Origin: Lonicera japonica
Lineage: Eukaryota; Streptophyta; Magnoliopsida; Dipsacales; Caprifoliaceae
Direction: 5' to 3'
NCBI GenBank assembly: GCA_021464415.1
Contig: CM038467.1
Coordinates: forward strand, 18,625,127-18,689,126
DNA: 64,000 bases
The notes beneath the pieces were generated by a model that did no database searches, was not told where the DNA came from, and saw only the letters and a program-made list of their open reading frames with translations. This document shows, piece after piece, positions 1 through 10,746 of the stretch; position 1 is the stretch's first letter, and each line of letters starts with the position of its first letter. Both the position numbers and the translations under genes were made by a program.

Positions 1-2194
1 ATTAAGATGTCTAAAATGTTCATGGTAAAACATGTTTTACTTGCTGAGGAGAATTTTCCCCTTAGGATCAAAAAATCACTGCCATTCAAGTTTTTTGTAA
101 TGAATTTTTTCTGTGTAATAATTGCACCTTTTTTTTATATATAACATTTGTATAATCTTCATGTTAAAACTTAAAATACTTCGGGTTTTCCTTCTTTTCT
201 AGAGAATCCAAAAATCACTTACATTCAAGTTTTTCGTGAAAACTTTAAGTATTGTAAGAATTCAAAAATTTTACATGCTTGTCCGCATATTCTTTTTCTT
301 GTCAATTAACCAAATGTACACAATGTTCTTATTTGTTAACAACTAGCTAGGGCACTTATAAATTGCCATAGATCTTATATATTATTTGCCATCGTCTTTG
401 TCTTTATAATTAAGATGCTGTAGATTCAATCAACATATATGTAGGATCGAACCCTTTATTAATTACACAAGTGATAGCGACAATAGCAACAAACGGATTA
501 AATTGTACATTTGAGCGTCTATTTCTCCGGTAAAAGTTAGCTATCCTTCTCTAGTAAAAGTTGGATATTGAGTTGAAAATATTGAAAGTGTTTGTTGAGA
601 AAATTTAAGGGTTGTCATGTGGGTATCAAAAATTTAGGGTACTGGCATGCATAATGCATGCACAGAGTAGATAAGTCAAACTTCAATAGATTGGTCAAAG
701 ATATTGCCACAGAACACTTTACTATAGATAAAGTACCTTGTCAATATACATCTTTGCTTCACAATCTGTGGGCAGGGTAGTCCAACATCCAACTTATTAT
801 ACATTCTAAGTCATACTGTGTTGGAAATAAGTTTGGTTTTTGGTATGTAATGTATATAGTTATTTTTAGACACCTCAAATTACCAGTCATGTTTCAAAAA
901 ATGGATATATCAAAAATTATACAACACTTCAACATATTTCAATTATTAGAATGCATAATAAGTGAGAGTAATACACTGTTATATTGAGAAGTGAGAGTAA
1001 TGTTATACTTGCAACCTATTTGTGAAAATAATAAAAAATATTGGAAATTCATCTTGACAAGACAACAATGCGAGCATGCAGTGGTTACCTTGATTATTGA
1101 TTCGTAATGAAATTTTATCCAAAACAAAAAAATAAAAACAAAATTGACATATATATTGAGATATTAAACTGAATTGTTTTTGGATTAGGATAGACAATAG
1201 CACATGCATTTGAACATTTTAGAAATATTGGGGCATAGTAGTAACAAAGACACAAGGATCTCACAGGTGATATTTGTTTAAATAGATAAGTAATAAGACG
1301 GTCGAAAGGCATCTTAATTTATAGAATACATTATATTGAGAAGGATAAATGAATGAGAATTGGAGGGAGACCAAAGGGTTAGGGCATTGTTTGGAAGATC
1401 TCTACCAAACCTAACAAGGCATATGGGTTTGTTCCAATTCTTTTAGCCATGAAGGACACTTATTACCTACCATTTGATAATTTTATTTATATTCTCCGGC
1501 TTAATTATTGTTTATTGCATTCCTTTTTTATTTCTTTTTTGAATAATACTATTTGAATATGCCCGTCTTTTGTGTAAACAATAACACTTTTAATTACTTC
1601 AATTTTATAATGTTATATATTTTGAACTCAAATTCAAGACAAGTAAGAGTCTTCTTTCCGTATACCCAAAATTATATAACGTACATTAAAGTATTTTGAA
1701 ATTCTTTTTAAAAATGAGTTTGCGTCAAGAATATTTGTCCAATAAAACATCTGAAAATGCTTGAAAACACTTTACGTTGGAAGAAAACCGTACACTTTAG
1801 TTGTTCGTTTTCCTTTCCTTCTGTTAACCAAAAATAAAAAAAATCGTACAACGTTGATTTGATAAATAAGTTGATTCTCAATCATGTTCTTATGTCCTTT
1901 GATTAGCAAGTTGATTCTCAATCATGTTCTATTTGTCCTTTGATTACTTGGGTCAGCACAAAATCATGTCATTAGAGAAATAAGTAAAAAGGTAGTCTAT
2001 TTGAGGGGAGAGAGAGGGATCAAAGTGCCTTGTCATCCCAACAGTAATGATGATGGGGGCTACGACTCTTTCATAGATTATGATGTTGTTTAATTTCTTT
2101 GGGTCTTAGAACAAATTAATGTCAAGTTGATTTTGAGTTAGAAAGCTATTATTATTTATTATATATATATATATATATATTCTAACCCCGAAAA
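1..2194. other. AT-rich intergenic DNA, no gene seen
   Basis: No reading frame here has a recognisable domain. The open frames between about 939 and 1312 on the minus strand are short, overlapping and of low complexity, so I treat them as chance. A phrase beginning caaaaatcact recurs imperfectly near 68 and 208. A TA microsatellite lies at about 2160-2180. Confidence 0.6.
1868..1948. repeat. 40-bp tandem duplication (two copies)
   Basis: A unit of about 40 bp starting aagttgattctcaatcat occurs at 1868 and again at 1908 with one or two small differences. It lies in noncoding DNA. Confidence 0.8.
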
Positions 2195-2416
2195 AACAAG
2201 GGGAACAAAGAAGCAACAAAAGAAAAGAAAAAACACAACTCAGAGCACAGCCAAAAGAGTTTATGAAGAACCAACAAGGCACGCCGAATTGGCAAGACAA
2301 AATTCTGAGTGATCAGTGAGTAGCCTGGTTCGCGAGCTTCTCTCTTAACCTAAGAGAAGGGCAAATTCCCACTAAACTAAGGGACCGGATATCTTCAACA
2401 ATAGCTGGGATCTCCC
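2195..2416 (-). pseudogene. RNase H-like (RVT_3 type) C-terminal remnant
   Basis: Read on the minus strand from about 2416, the sequence encodes PAIVEDIRSLS and then, further on, REKLANQATH, after which the frame is broken by a stop. This matches the end of the plant RNase H-like domain found in non-LTR retrotransposons and their relatives, where an EDIR motif is followed by a variable stretch and an AN..AH-S-LAR motif. Past the break, the bases read in another frame give a cysteine- and phenylalanine-rich tail. A TA repeat follows the fragment at its downstream end. Only the last part of the domain is visible and it is frameshifted, so it cannot make the protein. This is recognition by eye of a degenerate fragment, hence the moderate confidence. 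Confidence 0.45.
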
Positions 2417-3706
2417 AAAAATAAATATATATATGGTGCATTTTGAAAGTATAACCACGTGATACATTTGAGCTAATGATAAATGTTGCATGAGTTTTGT
2501 CGCATGGTCATTGACTCTTGCACACATGAATAGCACCTTGTAGATATAATTTTGATTTGAAGGTGTTGCATTTTAGTATTAACTTATTTCTGAAATTTTA
2601 AACGACATATATTAGATGTTTTGCCCCTTTCAATTTGGGGTTGGGGGGAAATGGTGGTATTAAATTTTTCCCATATTAATTTTAAAAAATAGTACTAAAA
2701 TCGTCCCCTTCAATAAAACTTCTAACTTTGTCTCAATTAATTAGATGCACGTACCATGTGATATTGCAGTGGGAATACGAATCTAAGAGAGTGAGAGAGA
2801 GAGATTGCTTGAATCCAATCCGTGCAGGTATGTACAGAAGAAAATAAATATGGTTTCTGGTATGTAATGATTTCCAAAGGAAAGCTAGAAAGATATGGAC
2901 TGAAGTGGGATTCTATTGGGACTAAAAGGCATAATATAATTAAGCTTTCAAAATGCCTTAATGGGGAGACTTTTTAGAGTAGAGAAATGATGGAATTTTT
3001 GTTTTACATGAGTTTCCCTAGCTTGCTTTTTTTTCCCCATATACACAGTAATTCTAAATCTACAAATATATTGACGTTATATATAGGGGAGGAGACTTTT
3101 GTTTCATTATAGTGCAGCTCGAAACTGACTATTTTACAATGATATCACTCAGGATCGAGAGCGGGTTCAAAAGTAGAAGGTGGTCCACGACGAGTGAGGA
3201 AGGGATTCGAAAATTGACTATCCAATTACCATACCAACTGTGGTCACTGGTCACTGGACTGCAATTGATCGAATCTAAGCGTTTTTAAACCAACAAACAT
3301 GAGTAGATGAGTACTGCTGGCAAGTCAATAGTTGAATATGGACCCAACTCAACATTAATTTGAAAATAAATTAGCTAACATTTCACTAGTTTAAAATACT
3401 ACAAATTTTTGTGAGAAAAATATTTGATACCGAAAAAAACTATTGCTATTATTCAAGTAAAATGTTTTTGTCGTGCCAAAGGAAAAAGTTTTTTGTATTT
3501 TTTTGTTCTAGCCATTCATTAGATTGGCAACAGTGCAGGGCTTTATAAAAGCCCAAACCCTATCTTGTGCTACTTCGTAAATCTAGGCCTGTCTATCGGA
3601 CTACATGAGTTAGGTTTGGCGTTGTTTAAGTTTGTCCTGAATTAAATCGAGCATGTTCAAGTTCGAGTTCGGCCTGCATTAAAACTTAATTTATATCTTC
3701 GAAACT
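2417..3706. other. Intergenic DNA, no gene seen
   Basis: No long frame or familiar domain. The last 130 bases before the copia element resume in style on its far side (9145-9230), with phrases such as aggcctg and ttcggcc, so the copia element seems to have landed in an older repeat. Confidence 0.5.
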
Positions 3707-3857
3707 TGATTTTAGAGAGAGAAGTTTGTAATGTGTTTGTGTAGTTTTCATTCATAGAAGAGGGGCCCTATATAAAGGGAAAAATAATACAACTGGATAT
3801 GTAAACCTAATACACTGAGATATATTCTATACATTAATATAATATAATATTCTAACA
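3707..3857 (-). repeat. Copia 3' LTR (151 bp)
   Basis: In element orientation it begins TGTTAGAATA and ends TCTAAAATCA. It contains a TATA-like motif (TTTATATAGGG, complement of about 3768-3778) and appears identical to 8994-9144. The purine tract lies directly upstream. Confidence 0.95.
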
Positions 3858-3868
3858 CTCCCCCTCAA
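3858..3868 (-). promoter_or_regulatory. Polypurine tract of the copia element
   Basis: On the minus strand TTGAGGGGGAG abuts the 3' LTR and would prime plus-strand DNA synthesis. The TGA stop codon of the polyprotein (3865-3867) lies inside it, so coding and replication signals overlap. Confidence 0.9.
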
Positions 3869-6800
3869 GTTGATGCATAAATATCAAACATGCCCAACTT
3901 GCTGATCAATTTGAAAAATATTCTGTTTGAAACAGCTTTGGTGAGAACATCAGCCAGTTGATCTTCTGAACGTATATGGGGTACAGCAATTATGTTCTCT
4001 TCCAATTTCTCTTTAATGAAGAATCTGTCCACTTCCACATGTTTTGTTCTATCATGTTGAACCGGATTTTGGGCAATATCGCATGCTGCTTTATTATCAC
4101 AATATAATATCATAGCTTCTCTCGGTGGATAACCCAAATCAGTCAATAAAAGTTTTAGCCATAATAACTCTTGGACTCCCATTGCCATTCCTCGATATTC
4201 CGCCTCAGCACTTGATCGAGACACGACATTCTGTTTCTTACTTCTCCAGGTAACGAGATTTCCACCAACAAACGTAAAGTATCCTAATGTAGATCTTCTA
4301 TCACTTAAATTTCCCGCCCAATCAGCATCAGTGTATCCTTCAACCTTCGAGATATCACTATTCTTTGTAAACAAAATTCCTTTTCCCAGAGATGCCTTTA
4401 GATAGCTAATGATTTTCATGACAGCTTTCATATGTTTCTCTCCAGGATTATGCATGAATTGACTCACTATACTTAATGCATAAGAAATATCAGGTCTGGT
4501 ATGTGCTAAGTACATTAACCTTCCTACCAATCTCTGATAGCGCTCTTTATTGACGGGTACTTGATCAGCTTCGATTTCCAATTTCAAACCTTCTTCCATG
4601 GGTGTTTCTGATGGCTGACAAGCAGACATTCCGGTTTCAAATAGCAAATCCATTGCATACTTTCTCTGAGATAGAAATACACCTTTGGAGGACCTAGACA
4701 CTTCAATTCCCAAGAAATACTTCAATTCGCCGAGATCTTTCATCTCGAATTCCCGAGATAGATATTCCTTCAGAGCTTCTCGTTCTTGTGAGTCATTTCC
4801 GGTAACTACCATATCATCAACATAAACGATGAGTGCTGTGATCTTCTCATTGCACCTTTTCAAAAATAATGTATGATCAGAATTGCTCTGTTTGTAACCA
4901 AATTTCCTCATTGACCTAGTGAATCTTCCGAACCAAGCTCTGGGAGATTGTTTCAAACTATACAGAGATTTTTTCAATTTGCATACCTTATTTCTATGTT
5001 CCACAGGGACTTCGTAACCTGGGGGAAATTCCATATATACTTCTTCTTCCAAATCCCCATGTAAAAAGGCATTCTTTACGTCAAATTGTTGAAGTGGCCA
5101 ATCCAGATTTGTAGCTAACGAGAGCAAGACACGTACTGTATTGATTTTTGCCACCGGTGTAAAAGTCTCTAGATAATCGATTCCTTGAGTCTGGGTGTAA
5201 CCTTTTGCTACCAGTCTCGCTTTGTATCTTTCAATGGTTCCATCCGCCTTATATTTGACCGTATACACCCATTTGCAACCGACCCGCCTTTTTTCTGGTG
5301 GTAATTCAACTATCTCCCATGTGTCATTCTTTTTCAAGGATCTCATCTCCTCATCCATAGCTGCTTTCCATGTTGGATCATTAAAGGCTTCCTGCACACT
5401 GTTAGGAATAGATACAGAGGATAACTGACATACAAATGACTTATTCGATTCAGACAACTTATCATAAGACACATGATTACTCATAGGGTATTTGGCTTTG
5501 CTGGTGAGATCGGGTTCATATGTTGGTTTTGGGATACCTCTATTGTTTCGGGGAGGGAGTTGCCTTCTAAAAGGTTCAGAAGAATGTACCTGATATTCAG
5601 ACGTAGACGTATCGTAGAGAGATGATTGGTCATTTGAATCAGGCGGGGGCAATTGTAAGTTTGGACTTAGTGAACTTGGTTCTGACGGTTGTGGCGAACT
5701 CGGTTGTGCCGAACTCGGACTCGGCAAGCTCGGCATTACTGAAACTTGTGGTGAGATCTCGACTTGGTCGTTGTTACTACAATCAAGAGTTTGAACTTCA
5801 CTATAATGCTCCCCCTGAAGTTCAGTCTTCTGAAAATACATCTCTCCTTCATGAAATACGACATCCTTAGTCACATACATCTTTCGTGAGGGAGGATGAT
5901 AACATCGATACCCTTTTTGATTAGATGCATAGCCCACAAATATACACTTGATTGCACGTGATTCGAGCTTATTCCGTTGTTCTTTGGGTAAGTGAACAAA
6001 TGCCACGCAACCAAAGATTCGCGGAGGTAAGTTGGATTCGTGAGAAATCAATACTGCTTTATGGAGTACATCAAATGGTGTTTGAAAATCAAGAATTGCT
6101 GATGGAACACGATTAATCAAATATGCGGCTGATGAAAGAGCTTCACCCCAGTAAGACACCGGAACATTCGCCCCAAGTAATGAGGCCCGGACTATTTCTA
6201 ACAAATGCCGATTCTTCCTTTCTGCAACCCCATTTTGTTGTGGCGTATATGGGCAGGTAGTTTGATGGATAATCCCATGACTTTGAAAGAAATCCTGTAA
6301 AGATGTAGCCATATATTCGCCTCCATTATCGCTTCGAACGACTTTAATAGTAGCATTATATTGTGTGCTAATCTGTTTATGAAATCGTTGAAATAAAGAA
6401 CTAACTTCACTCTTAGATTTCATAGGACAAATCCATGTCATTCGAGTACAATCATCAATAAAAGTGACAAACCATCGAAAACCGCTTAAAGAATTATTCG
6501 GGGATGGTCCCCACACATCATAATGGATTAACATAAAAGGAACTGAGCATTTATTCAACGATGATGAAAAAGAAGTACGATGACTCTTGGCAAGTTCACA
6601 TGTTTCACACTTAAATGCAGAAAGATCGACATTCTTAAACAAGTTAGGAAATAACTTTCTTAAGTAGCCAAACGACGCATGACCCAAACGACGGTGCCAT
6701 AACCAGATTTCATCTTCAACTTTCTTTTCTCGGATAGTACCAGTTTGTAGAGCCTCTTGTAACTGATTCGTGCCTTTCACCTCTAGGTCCAAGTAGTACA

Positions 6801-8142
6801 ATTTGCCCCGCTTAATCCCATAACCAATCGTCTGTCTTGTCTGAATATCCTTAAAAACACAATGAGTAGGCCAAAACACAACGATACAATTTAAGGCATT
6901 AGTAATTTGAGGTACTGAGACCAAATTGTAATTCAGTGAAGGAACTATAAGAACAGAGTTTAAATTCATAGAATTAGATAAAGGAATTATCCCTTCTCCA
7001 ATAACAGGAACTGGATCACCATTAGCTGTGGAAATGAAATTGGTGGATGAAGGTGTAATAGTGGTAACATGTCTAGAATCGAATGTCATATGATCTGTAG
7101 CACCAGAGTCAATTATCCATGTATTATTCAAAACAGAGGTAGAATTTAAGGCCTTACCAGTGGTGTGAGCGGTGGCAAGCAATCCAGATGCCTTCTTCCC
7201 ATCACTTTCATTCTTATGGCTTGAACGACGATCCCGTGAATGATCCCACCAGTCCGGATAACCGATTACTTGATAGCATCCCTTTTTAGAGTGTCCGGTT
7301 TGTCCACATACCGAACAGGGGGGATATTGAGACCTGCCTCCTCGATCCCTTGATTGCGAGTCACGAGATAAAGTTGCTTGAGTTTGCCAATTCGAGTTTT
7401 TTCGGGTCTGATCACGGTTGCGAGCAACTATAGCCGTGGCATCGATATTAGCAATGTCACTGTTCATAGTTCTTCGCCTGATATCCTCTCGACGAATAAG
7501 TGAATATGTTTCTTCCAATTCCGGAACAGGATCTTTTCGCAAGATTTCACCTCGGATTTGTTCATTCTCGTTATCCAATCCAGCCAAAAATATGTGAACT
7601 CGTAGACGTTGGATTGACTTTCTATAGGATTCGATGTCAGTTGGACTTTCCATGACCACTTTATCGCGATGATCCAATTCGCTGAAAATTTCTGTAAGTT
7701 TTCCATAATATTCAGAAAGAGATCGGCCACTTTGTTTAACTGTAAACGCCTTCTGATTCAATGTAAAAACCTGTAATTCGTCAGCCCCATCGTAGAATGC
7801 TTTAGATAAAGACTTCCAAATTTCTCGTGCCGTAGGAACTCGGATGTATCGCTTCATAATCTCCGGTTTCATGGACATTAAAAGCCATCTTTTTACCCTC
7901 TGATTATCTGAACTCCACGCTTCATATTCACTGGTTCCCTCTGTCGGGATTTGAGTCGTTCCGCAGATAAACGAAAATTTTTGTTTTTCCGCAATATGCA
8001 TCTCCATAAGTTGAGACCAAATATCATAATTGGTTTCATCCAAAGTAACCCCAATATTGACTGATGAATTCTCTGTTTGAACGATGATTGGGGACGAGTT
8101 AGACCTCGATGATTTAGTGATTGCAGTTGGACCAGTAGCCAT
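3865..8142 (-). CDS. Copia gag-pol polyprotein, 1425 aa, intact
   Basis: The polyprotein would provide capsid protein, protease, integrase, reverse transcriptase and RNase H for copying the element through an RNA intermediate in cytoplasmic particles. In order I see: a UBN2-type gag region (about 30-230); a CCHC zinc knuckle (C276, C279, H284, C289); the aspartic protease motif DSGATD (D345); a GAG-pre-integrase zinc site (H483, H488, C512, C515); the integrase triad D542, D605, E641 with 35 residues between the last two; a Ser/Pro-rich linker (about 800-860); reverse transcriptase with D1021 and YVDD (1107-1110); and RNase H with TDADWAG (1271), the SAEAEY motif (E1313, E1315) and D1349. No stop or frameshift interrupts it. 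The length is usual for plant copia. The start is the first ATG after the leader. Gag and pol are fused in one frame, so the Gag to Pol ratio must be set by another route such as splicing or proteolysis. Confidence 0.97.
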   Translation of the reverse strand: MATGPTAITKSSRSNSSPIIVQTENSSVNIGVTLDETNYDIWSQLMEMHIAEKQKFSFICGTTQIPTEGTSEYEAWSSDNQRVKRWLLMSMKPEIMKRYIRVPTAREIWKSLSKAFYDGADELQVFTLNQKAFTVKQSGRSLSEYYGKLTEIFSELDHRDKVVMESPTDIESYRKSIQRLRVHIFLAGLDNENEQIRGEILRKDPVPELEETYSLIRREDIRRRTMNSDIANIDATAIVARNRDQTRKNSNWQTQATLSRDSQSRDRGGRSQYPPCSVCGQTGHSKKGCYQVIGYPDWWDHSRDRRSSHKNESDGKKASGLLATAHTTGKALNSTSVLNNTWIIDSGATDHMTFDSRHVTTITPSSTNFISTANGDPVPVIGEGIIPLSNSMNLNSVLIVPSLNYNLVSVPQITNALNCIVVFWPTHCVFKDIQTRQTIGYGIKRGKLYYLDLEVKGTNQLQEALQTGTIREKKVEDEIWLWHRRLGHASFGYLRKLFPNLFKNVDLSAFKCETCELAKSHRTSFSSSLNKCSVPFMLIHYDVWGPSPNNSLSGFRWFVTFIDDCTRMTWICPMKSKSEVSSLFQRFHKQISTQYNATIKVVRSDNGGEYMATSLQDFFQSHGIIHQTTCPYTPQQNGVAERKNRHLLEIVRASLLGANVPVSYWGEALSSAAYLINRVPSAILDFQTPFDVLHKAVLISHESNLPPRIFGCVAFVHLPKEQRNKLESRAIKCIFVGYASNQKGYRCYHPPSRKMYVTKDVVFHEGEMYFQKTELQGEHYSEVQTLDCSNNDQVEISPQVSVMPSLPSPSSAQPSSPQPSEPSSLSPNLQLPPPDSNDQSSLYDTSTSEYQVHSSEPFRRQLPPRNNRGIPKPTYEPDLTSKAKYPMSNHVSYDKLSESNKSFVCQLSSVSIPNSVQEAFNDPTWKAAMDEEMRSLKKNDTWEIVELPPEKRRVGCKWVYTVKYKADGTIERYKARLVAKGYTQTQGIDYLETFTPVAKINTVRVLLSLATNLDWPLQQFDVKNAFLHGDLEEEVYMEFPPGYEVPVEHRNKVCKLKKSLYSLKQSPRAWFGRFTRSMRKFGYKQSNSDHTLFLKRCNEKITALIVYVDDMVVTGNDSQEREALKEYLSREFEMKDLGELKYFLGIEVSRSSKGVFLSQRKYAMDLLFETGMSACQPSETPMEEGLKLEIEADQVPVNKERYQRLVGRLMYLAHTRPDISYALSIVSQFMHNPGEKHMKAVMKIISYLKASLGKGILFTKNSDISKVEGYTDADWAGNLSDRRSTLGYFTFVGGNLVTWRSKKQNVVSRSSAEAEYRGMAMGVQELLWLKLLLTDLGYPPREAMILYCDNKAACDIAQNPVQHDRTKHVEVDRFFIKEKLEENIIAVPHIRSEDQLADVLTKAVSNRIFFKLISKLGMFDIYAST

Positions 8143-8339
8143 TTTTGAGTATTATAACTAGTACTGACAAATAGAAGTGAAATCTGAACAAACGGAGGCC
8201 GGATTTGCGATCAGGACGGTCAAAAACCTTAGGAACCGGTATAACTTTGTAGAGAACCGGTCAAAAAACTGAAAAACCGGTCAAAAGTTGCTTCTGGAAA
8301 TAAACCGGTTCAAAAGAAAAACTGCTGTTGACTGTTGAC

Positions 8340-8506
8340 TAACGGCGTCAGTGAACAGTGCTAACGGCGTCAGTGAACAGTGCTAACGGTGTCAGTGAAC
8401 AGTATTAACGGCGTTAGTTAACGGCGTCAGTGAACAGTGCTAACGACGTCAGTGAACAGTGCTAACGACGTCAGTGAACAGTGCTGACGGCGTTAGTGAA
8501 CAGTAG
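8340..8506. repeat. 22-bp tandem repeats in the copia leader
   Basis: About seven copies of a 22-bp unit (consensus taacggcgtcagtgaacagt plus gc) start at 8340, 8362, 8384, 8419, 8441, 8463 and 8485, with one partial unit at 8406-8418 and shortened units after 8506. They lie between the primer-binding site and the gag start codon. A second pair of repeats, containing cagatctgagattcagtt, sits near 8713 and 8764 in the same leader. Confidence 0.9.
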
Positions 8507-8978
8507 ATCGACGTGAACAGTAGATCGGCGTGAATGGAGCGTTTTGAACAGAGGACGCGCGTGAGAGAGCGTGAAGGGTGGTTTTGAGAGGATTTTTTTT
8601 TCAGTGTGATCGTATTTCTGAGATGGAGCTATTGGTGGGTCGGTTGGATCGTTTTGGACAAGATCTGTGTACGAATGAAGTTTTGAAAGATGAAGCCGCT
8701 TGGATCTGATTTTCAGATCTGAGATTCAGTTACTGTTTTGTAGGCTTCGTGGATCTGATTTTTCAGATCTGAGATTCAGTTTCGACGAAGCTCTTGGTTG
8801 TAGTGAGTTTATGCTTGGATGATTTGAACGGAGCTTTAGATCTGATTGTATTGAGTGGGTTTTGAAGATTTGAACGGGAATGGTGGACTTGAGATAATAG
8901 AAGTGGGGAGATTTGTTCCCCCTTTGAATGGAGCTTGGCAGGCAGATTTGAGAGAGTAGAAGAGAGGATTTTCAACCT

Positions 8979-8990
8979 GCTCTGATACCA
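8979..8990 (-). promoter_or_regulatory. Copia primer-binding site
   Basis: On the minus strand TGGTATCAGAGC follows the 5' LTR after a 3-nt spacer. This is the usual plant copia site complementary to the initiator tRNA-Met and primes minus-strand DNA synthesis. Confidence 0.93.
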
Positions 8991-8993
8991 ACT

Positions 8994-9144
8994 TGATTTT
9001 AGAGAGAGAAGTTTGTAATGTGTTTGTGTAGTTTTCATTCATAGAAGAGGGGCCCTATATAAAGGGAAAAATAATACAACTGGATATGTAAACCTAATAC
9101 ACTGAGATATATTCTATACATTAATATAATATAATATTCTAACA
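8994..9144 (-). repeat. Copia 5' LTR (151 bp)
   Basis: Same TG...CA bounded sequence as 3707-3857. It would hold the promoter of the genomic RNA, transcribed leftwards. Confidence 0.95.
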
Positions 9145-9620
9145 CTTAGCTCATATTTTAATAAGGGCTTCATGCCTGAATTCGGCCAGCCCATACAAAA
9201 GAATTAAGCAATAAAAAAAATTTATACATTTATCCACAACGATAACATCATCAAAATATATGATATTAACATTCCAACGTGTAAGAAAATATAAAAATTG
9301 AATAAGATATGATGTAATTTTATGAACATGCCAAAAGGTTTCACTATAATTCTTATCTTTGATCAAAACTATTAAACTTTTCACAAGCTCTATTTGTACG
9401 TGGAAGAGAGAGATGGCTTTACCTCATTGTTATTTGTCTTACAATGGGACTGATGTGAATGGGTGGAATCGCAAGAGTTAGAAGATGTAAGAAAGTAAAT
9501 TTGAGTTTGAAGAGTTACTGGACTATTAATTTTTAAAACTATAGTGGGCTATACTATGTGTTTTAAAGTATAATCCTTCATAAAAGTGGATTTAATAACT
9601 CAAAAAATTGTAAATATGTA
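9145..9620. other. Intergenic DNA, no gene seen
   Basis: Continuation of the older repeat interrupted by the copia element, then AT-rich DNA with no frame of interest. Confidence 0.5.
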
Positions 9621-9623
9621 TTA

Positions 9624-10600
9624 AGGGGGGTGTATTGGATTTAGAATCTATAGGATTTTAATGGACTTTTAAAGTTCATGGGTATTCAATTAAGATTTAA
9701 AAAAGTCTTTTAAAATCTTGATGTATTCAATTGAGATTTAAAAAAGTCTTTTAAAATCTTGATGTATTCAATTGAGATTTTAAAAAGTCTTTTAAAATCT
9801 TGATGTATTCAATTAAGATGTTAAAAAATCCATCTAAATCTTATGGTATTCAAAAGTCTAATGACTTAGTAGGATTTTAATTAGTGGTGAATTTTGGTGG
9901 ATTGTAAAGCCTTTTTTATACATAAAAATCCATCTTGAAATCTTCTCACTTACCCAGAGATTTCAGATGGATTTCTAATTCTTTTAAGAACTTTACTCAA
10001 CATTCTCCCCCCTCTCTCTCCCCCCTTCGCCCTTCCCCTCTCTCTCTCAAAATCCAAATTTCTTATTATGTGATGAACACATTATAATTTATTCTTCGTC
10101 CCTATAAAGTCTTTATTCTCTCTTTTACTAATGTGGTTATTACGCGCATTAACATAATTTCAAATGGTTAGACCGCTAATTATCGTTCAAATTTTTAAAA
10201 ACAATTCATGTCAATTTCATTAAAAAATACTAGTGGGTGAGAAGTCTAATTTTGTGGGTGCAGTATGAATTTTTATAATGTATTTCGTTAATTGTCTTTA
10301 CATTTTTGATAATGTTACTTTAAACTCGTAATTAATTTATTTTATTGTTTGTCTTTTGTCTTTTGATTTTTGATTTTTTATTTTTTTTGATGAACTTATT
10401 AAAATCTGCATAAATTCATGGACTTATTAAAATCTGCAGAAATCCATAGACTTATTAAAATCTGCAGAAATCCCAAAGAATCCATGCATTAAAATCTGTC
10501 AGATTCTATATGGATTTAAAACAATCCATAAACTTAACAGAATCCACGGATTTTAAAAAGTCAGTTAAAATCTTTTAAAATTTGAATTGAATACACCCCC
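9624..10600. mobile_element. PIF/Harbinger-like MITE with TIR-derived subrepeats
   Basis: The element begins GGGGGGTGTATTGGATT and ends in the inverted form AATTGAATACACCCCC, flanked by TTAA on the left (9621-9624) and TTAA on the right (10601-10604). A 3-bp TTA duplication fits PIF/Harbinger; a 4-bp TTAA cannot be excluded. No transposase is present. A CT-rich tract lies near 10010-10045. A rearranged second copy in opposite orientation is at 60668-61260. Confidence 0.75.
9682..9845. repeat. Four 41-bp tandem repeats at the left end of the MITE
   Basis: Units start at 9682, 9723, 9764 and 9805, each beginning gtattcaatt and containing aagtcttttaaaatcttga; the fourth is more diverged. The unit resembles the inner part of the terminal inverted repeat itself (GTGTATTCAATTCA followed by ATTTTAAAAG), so the array probably arose by amplification of the transposon end. 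Confidence 0.85.
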
Positions 10601-10746
10601 TTAAGTTAATAACCTTAATGACATATGTAAGTGGGTTAAGCCTAATTTGGACTAAGCGATTGAGCTAAAATTTAATTCAGGTTTAAAAATTTTATTCATG
10701 TTTAACCCAAGTTTAAATCTAATTAAAACTCAATCGTTTGTGTAAC

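Larger units (their letters stand above)
3707..9144 (-). mobile_element. Full-length Ty1/copia LTR retrotransposon
   Basis: The 5438-bp element has two direct 151-bp repeats bounded by TG...CA. In minus-strand order they enclose a primer-binding site, a leader of about 850 bp with tandem repeats, one uninterrupted gag-pol frame, and a purine tract directly before the 3' LTR. Reading the LTRs side by side I found no difference between them, which points to recent insertion. The gene order protease, integrase, reverse transcriptase, RNase H defines copia rather than gypsy. All key motifs are intact, so it looks capable of autonomous movement. The flanking pentamers (aaact left, cttag right) do not match; only ACTT overlaps both junctions. 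Confidence 0.97.

Noticed and set aside
939..1312. Three overlapping minus-strand frames of 62-68 codons
   Set aside because: Low-complexity, hydrophobic and mutually overlapping, with no domain or splice context.
8340..8506. Leader array as a possible protein-coding repeat
   Set aside because: It lies upstream of gag in no open frame; the features fit a noncoding leader.
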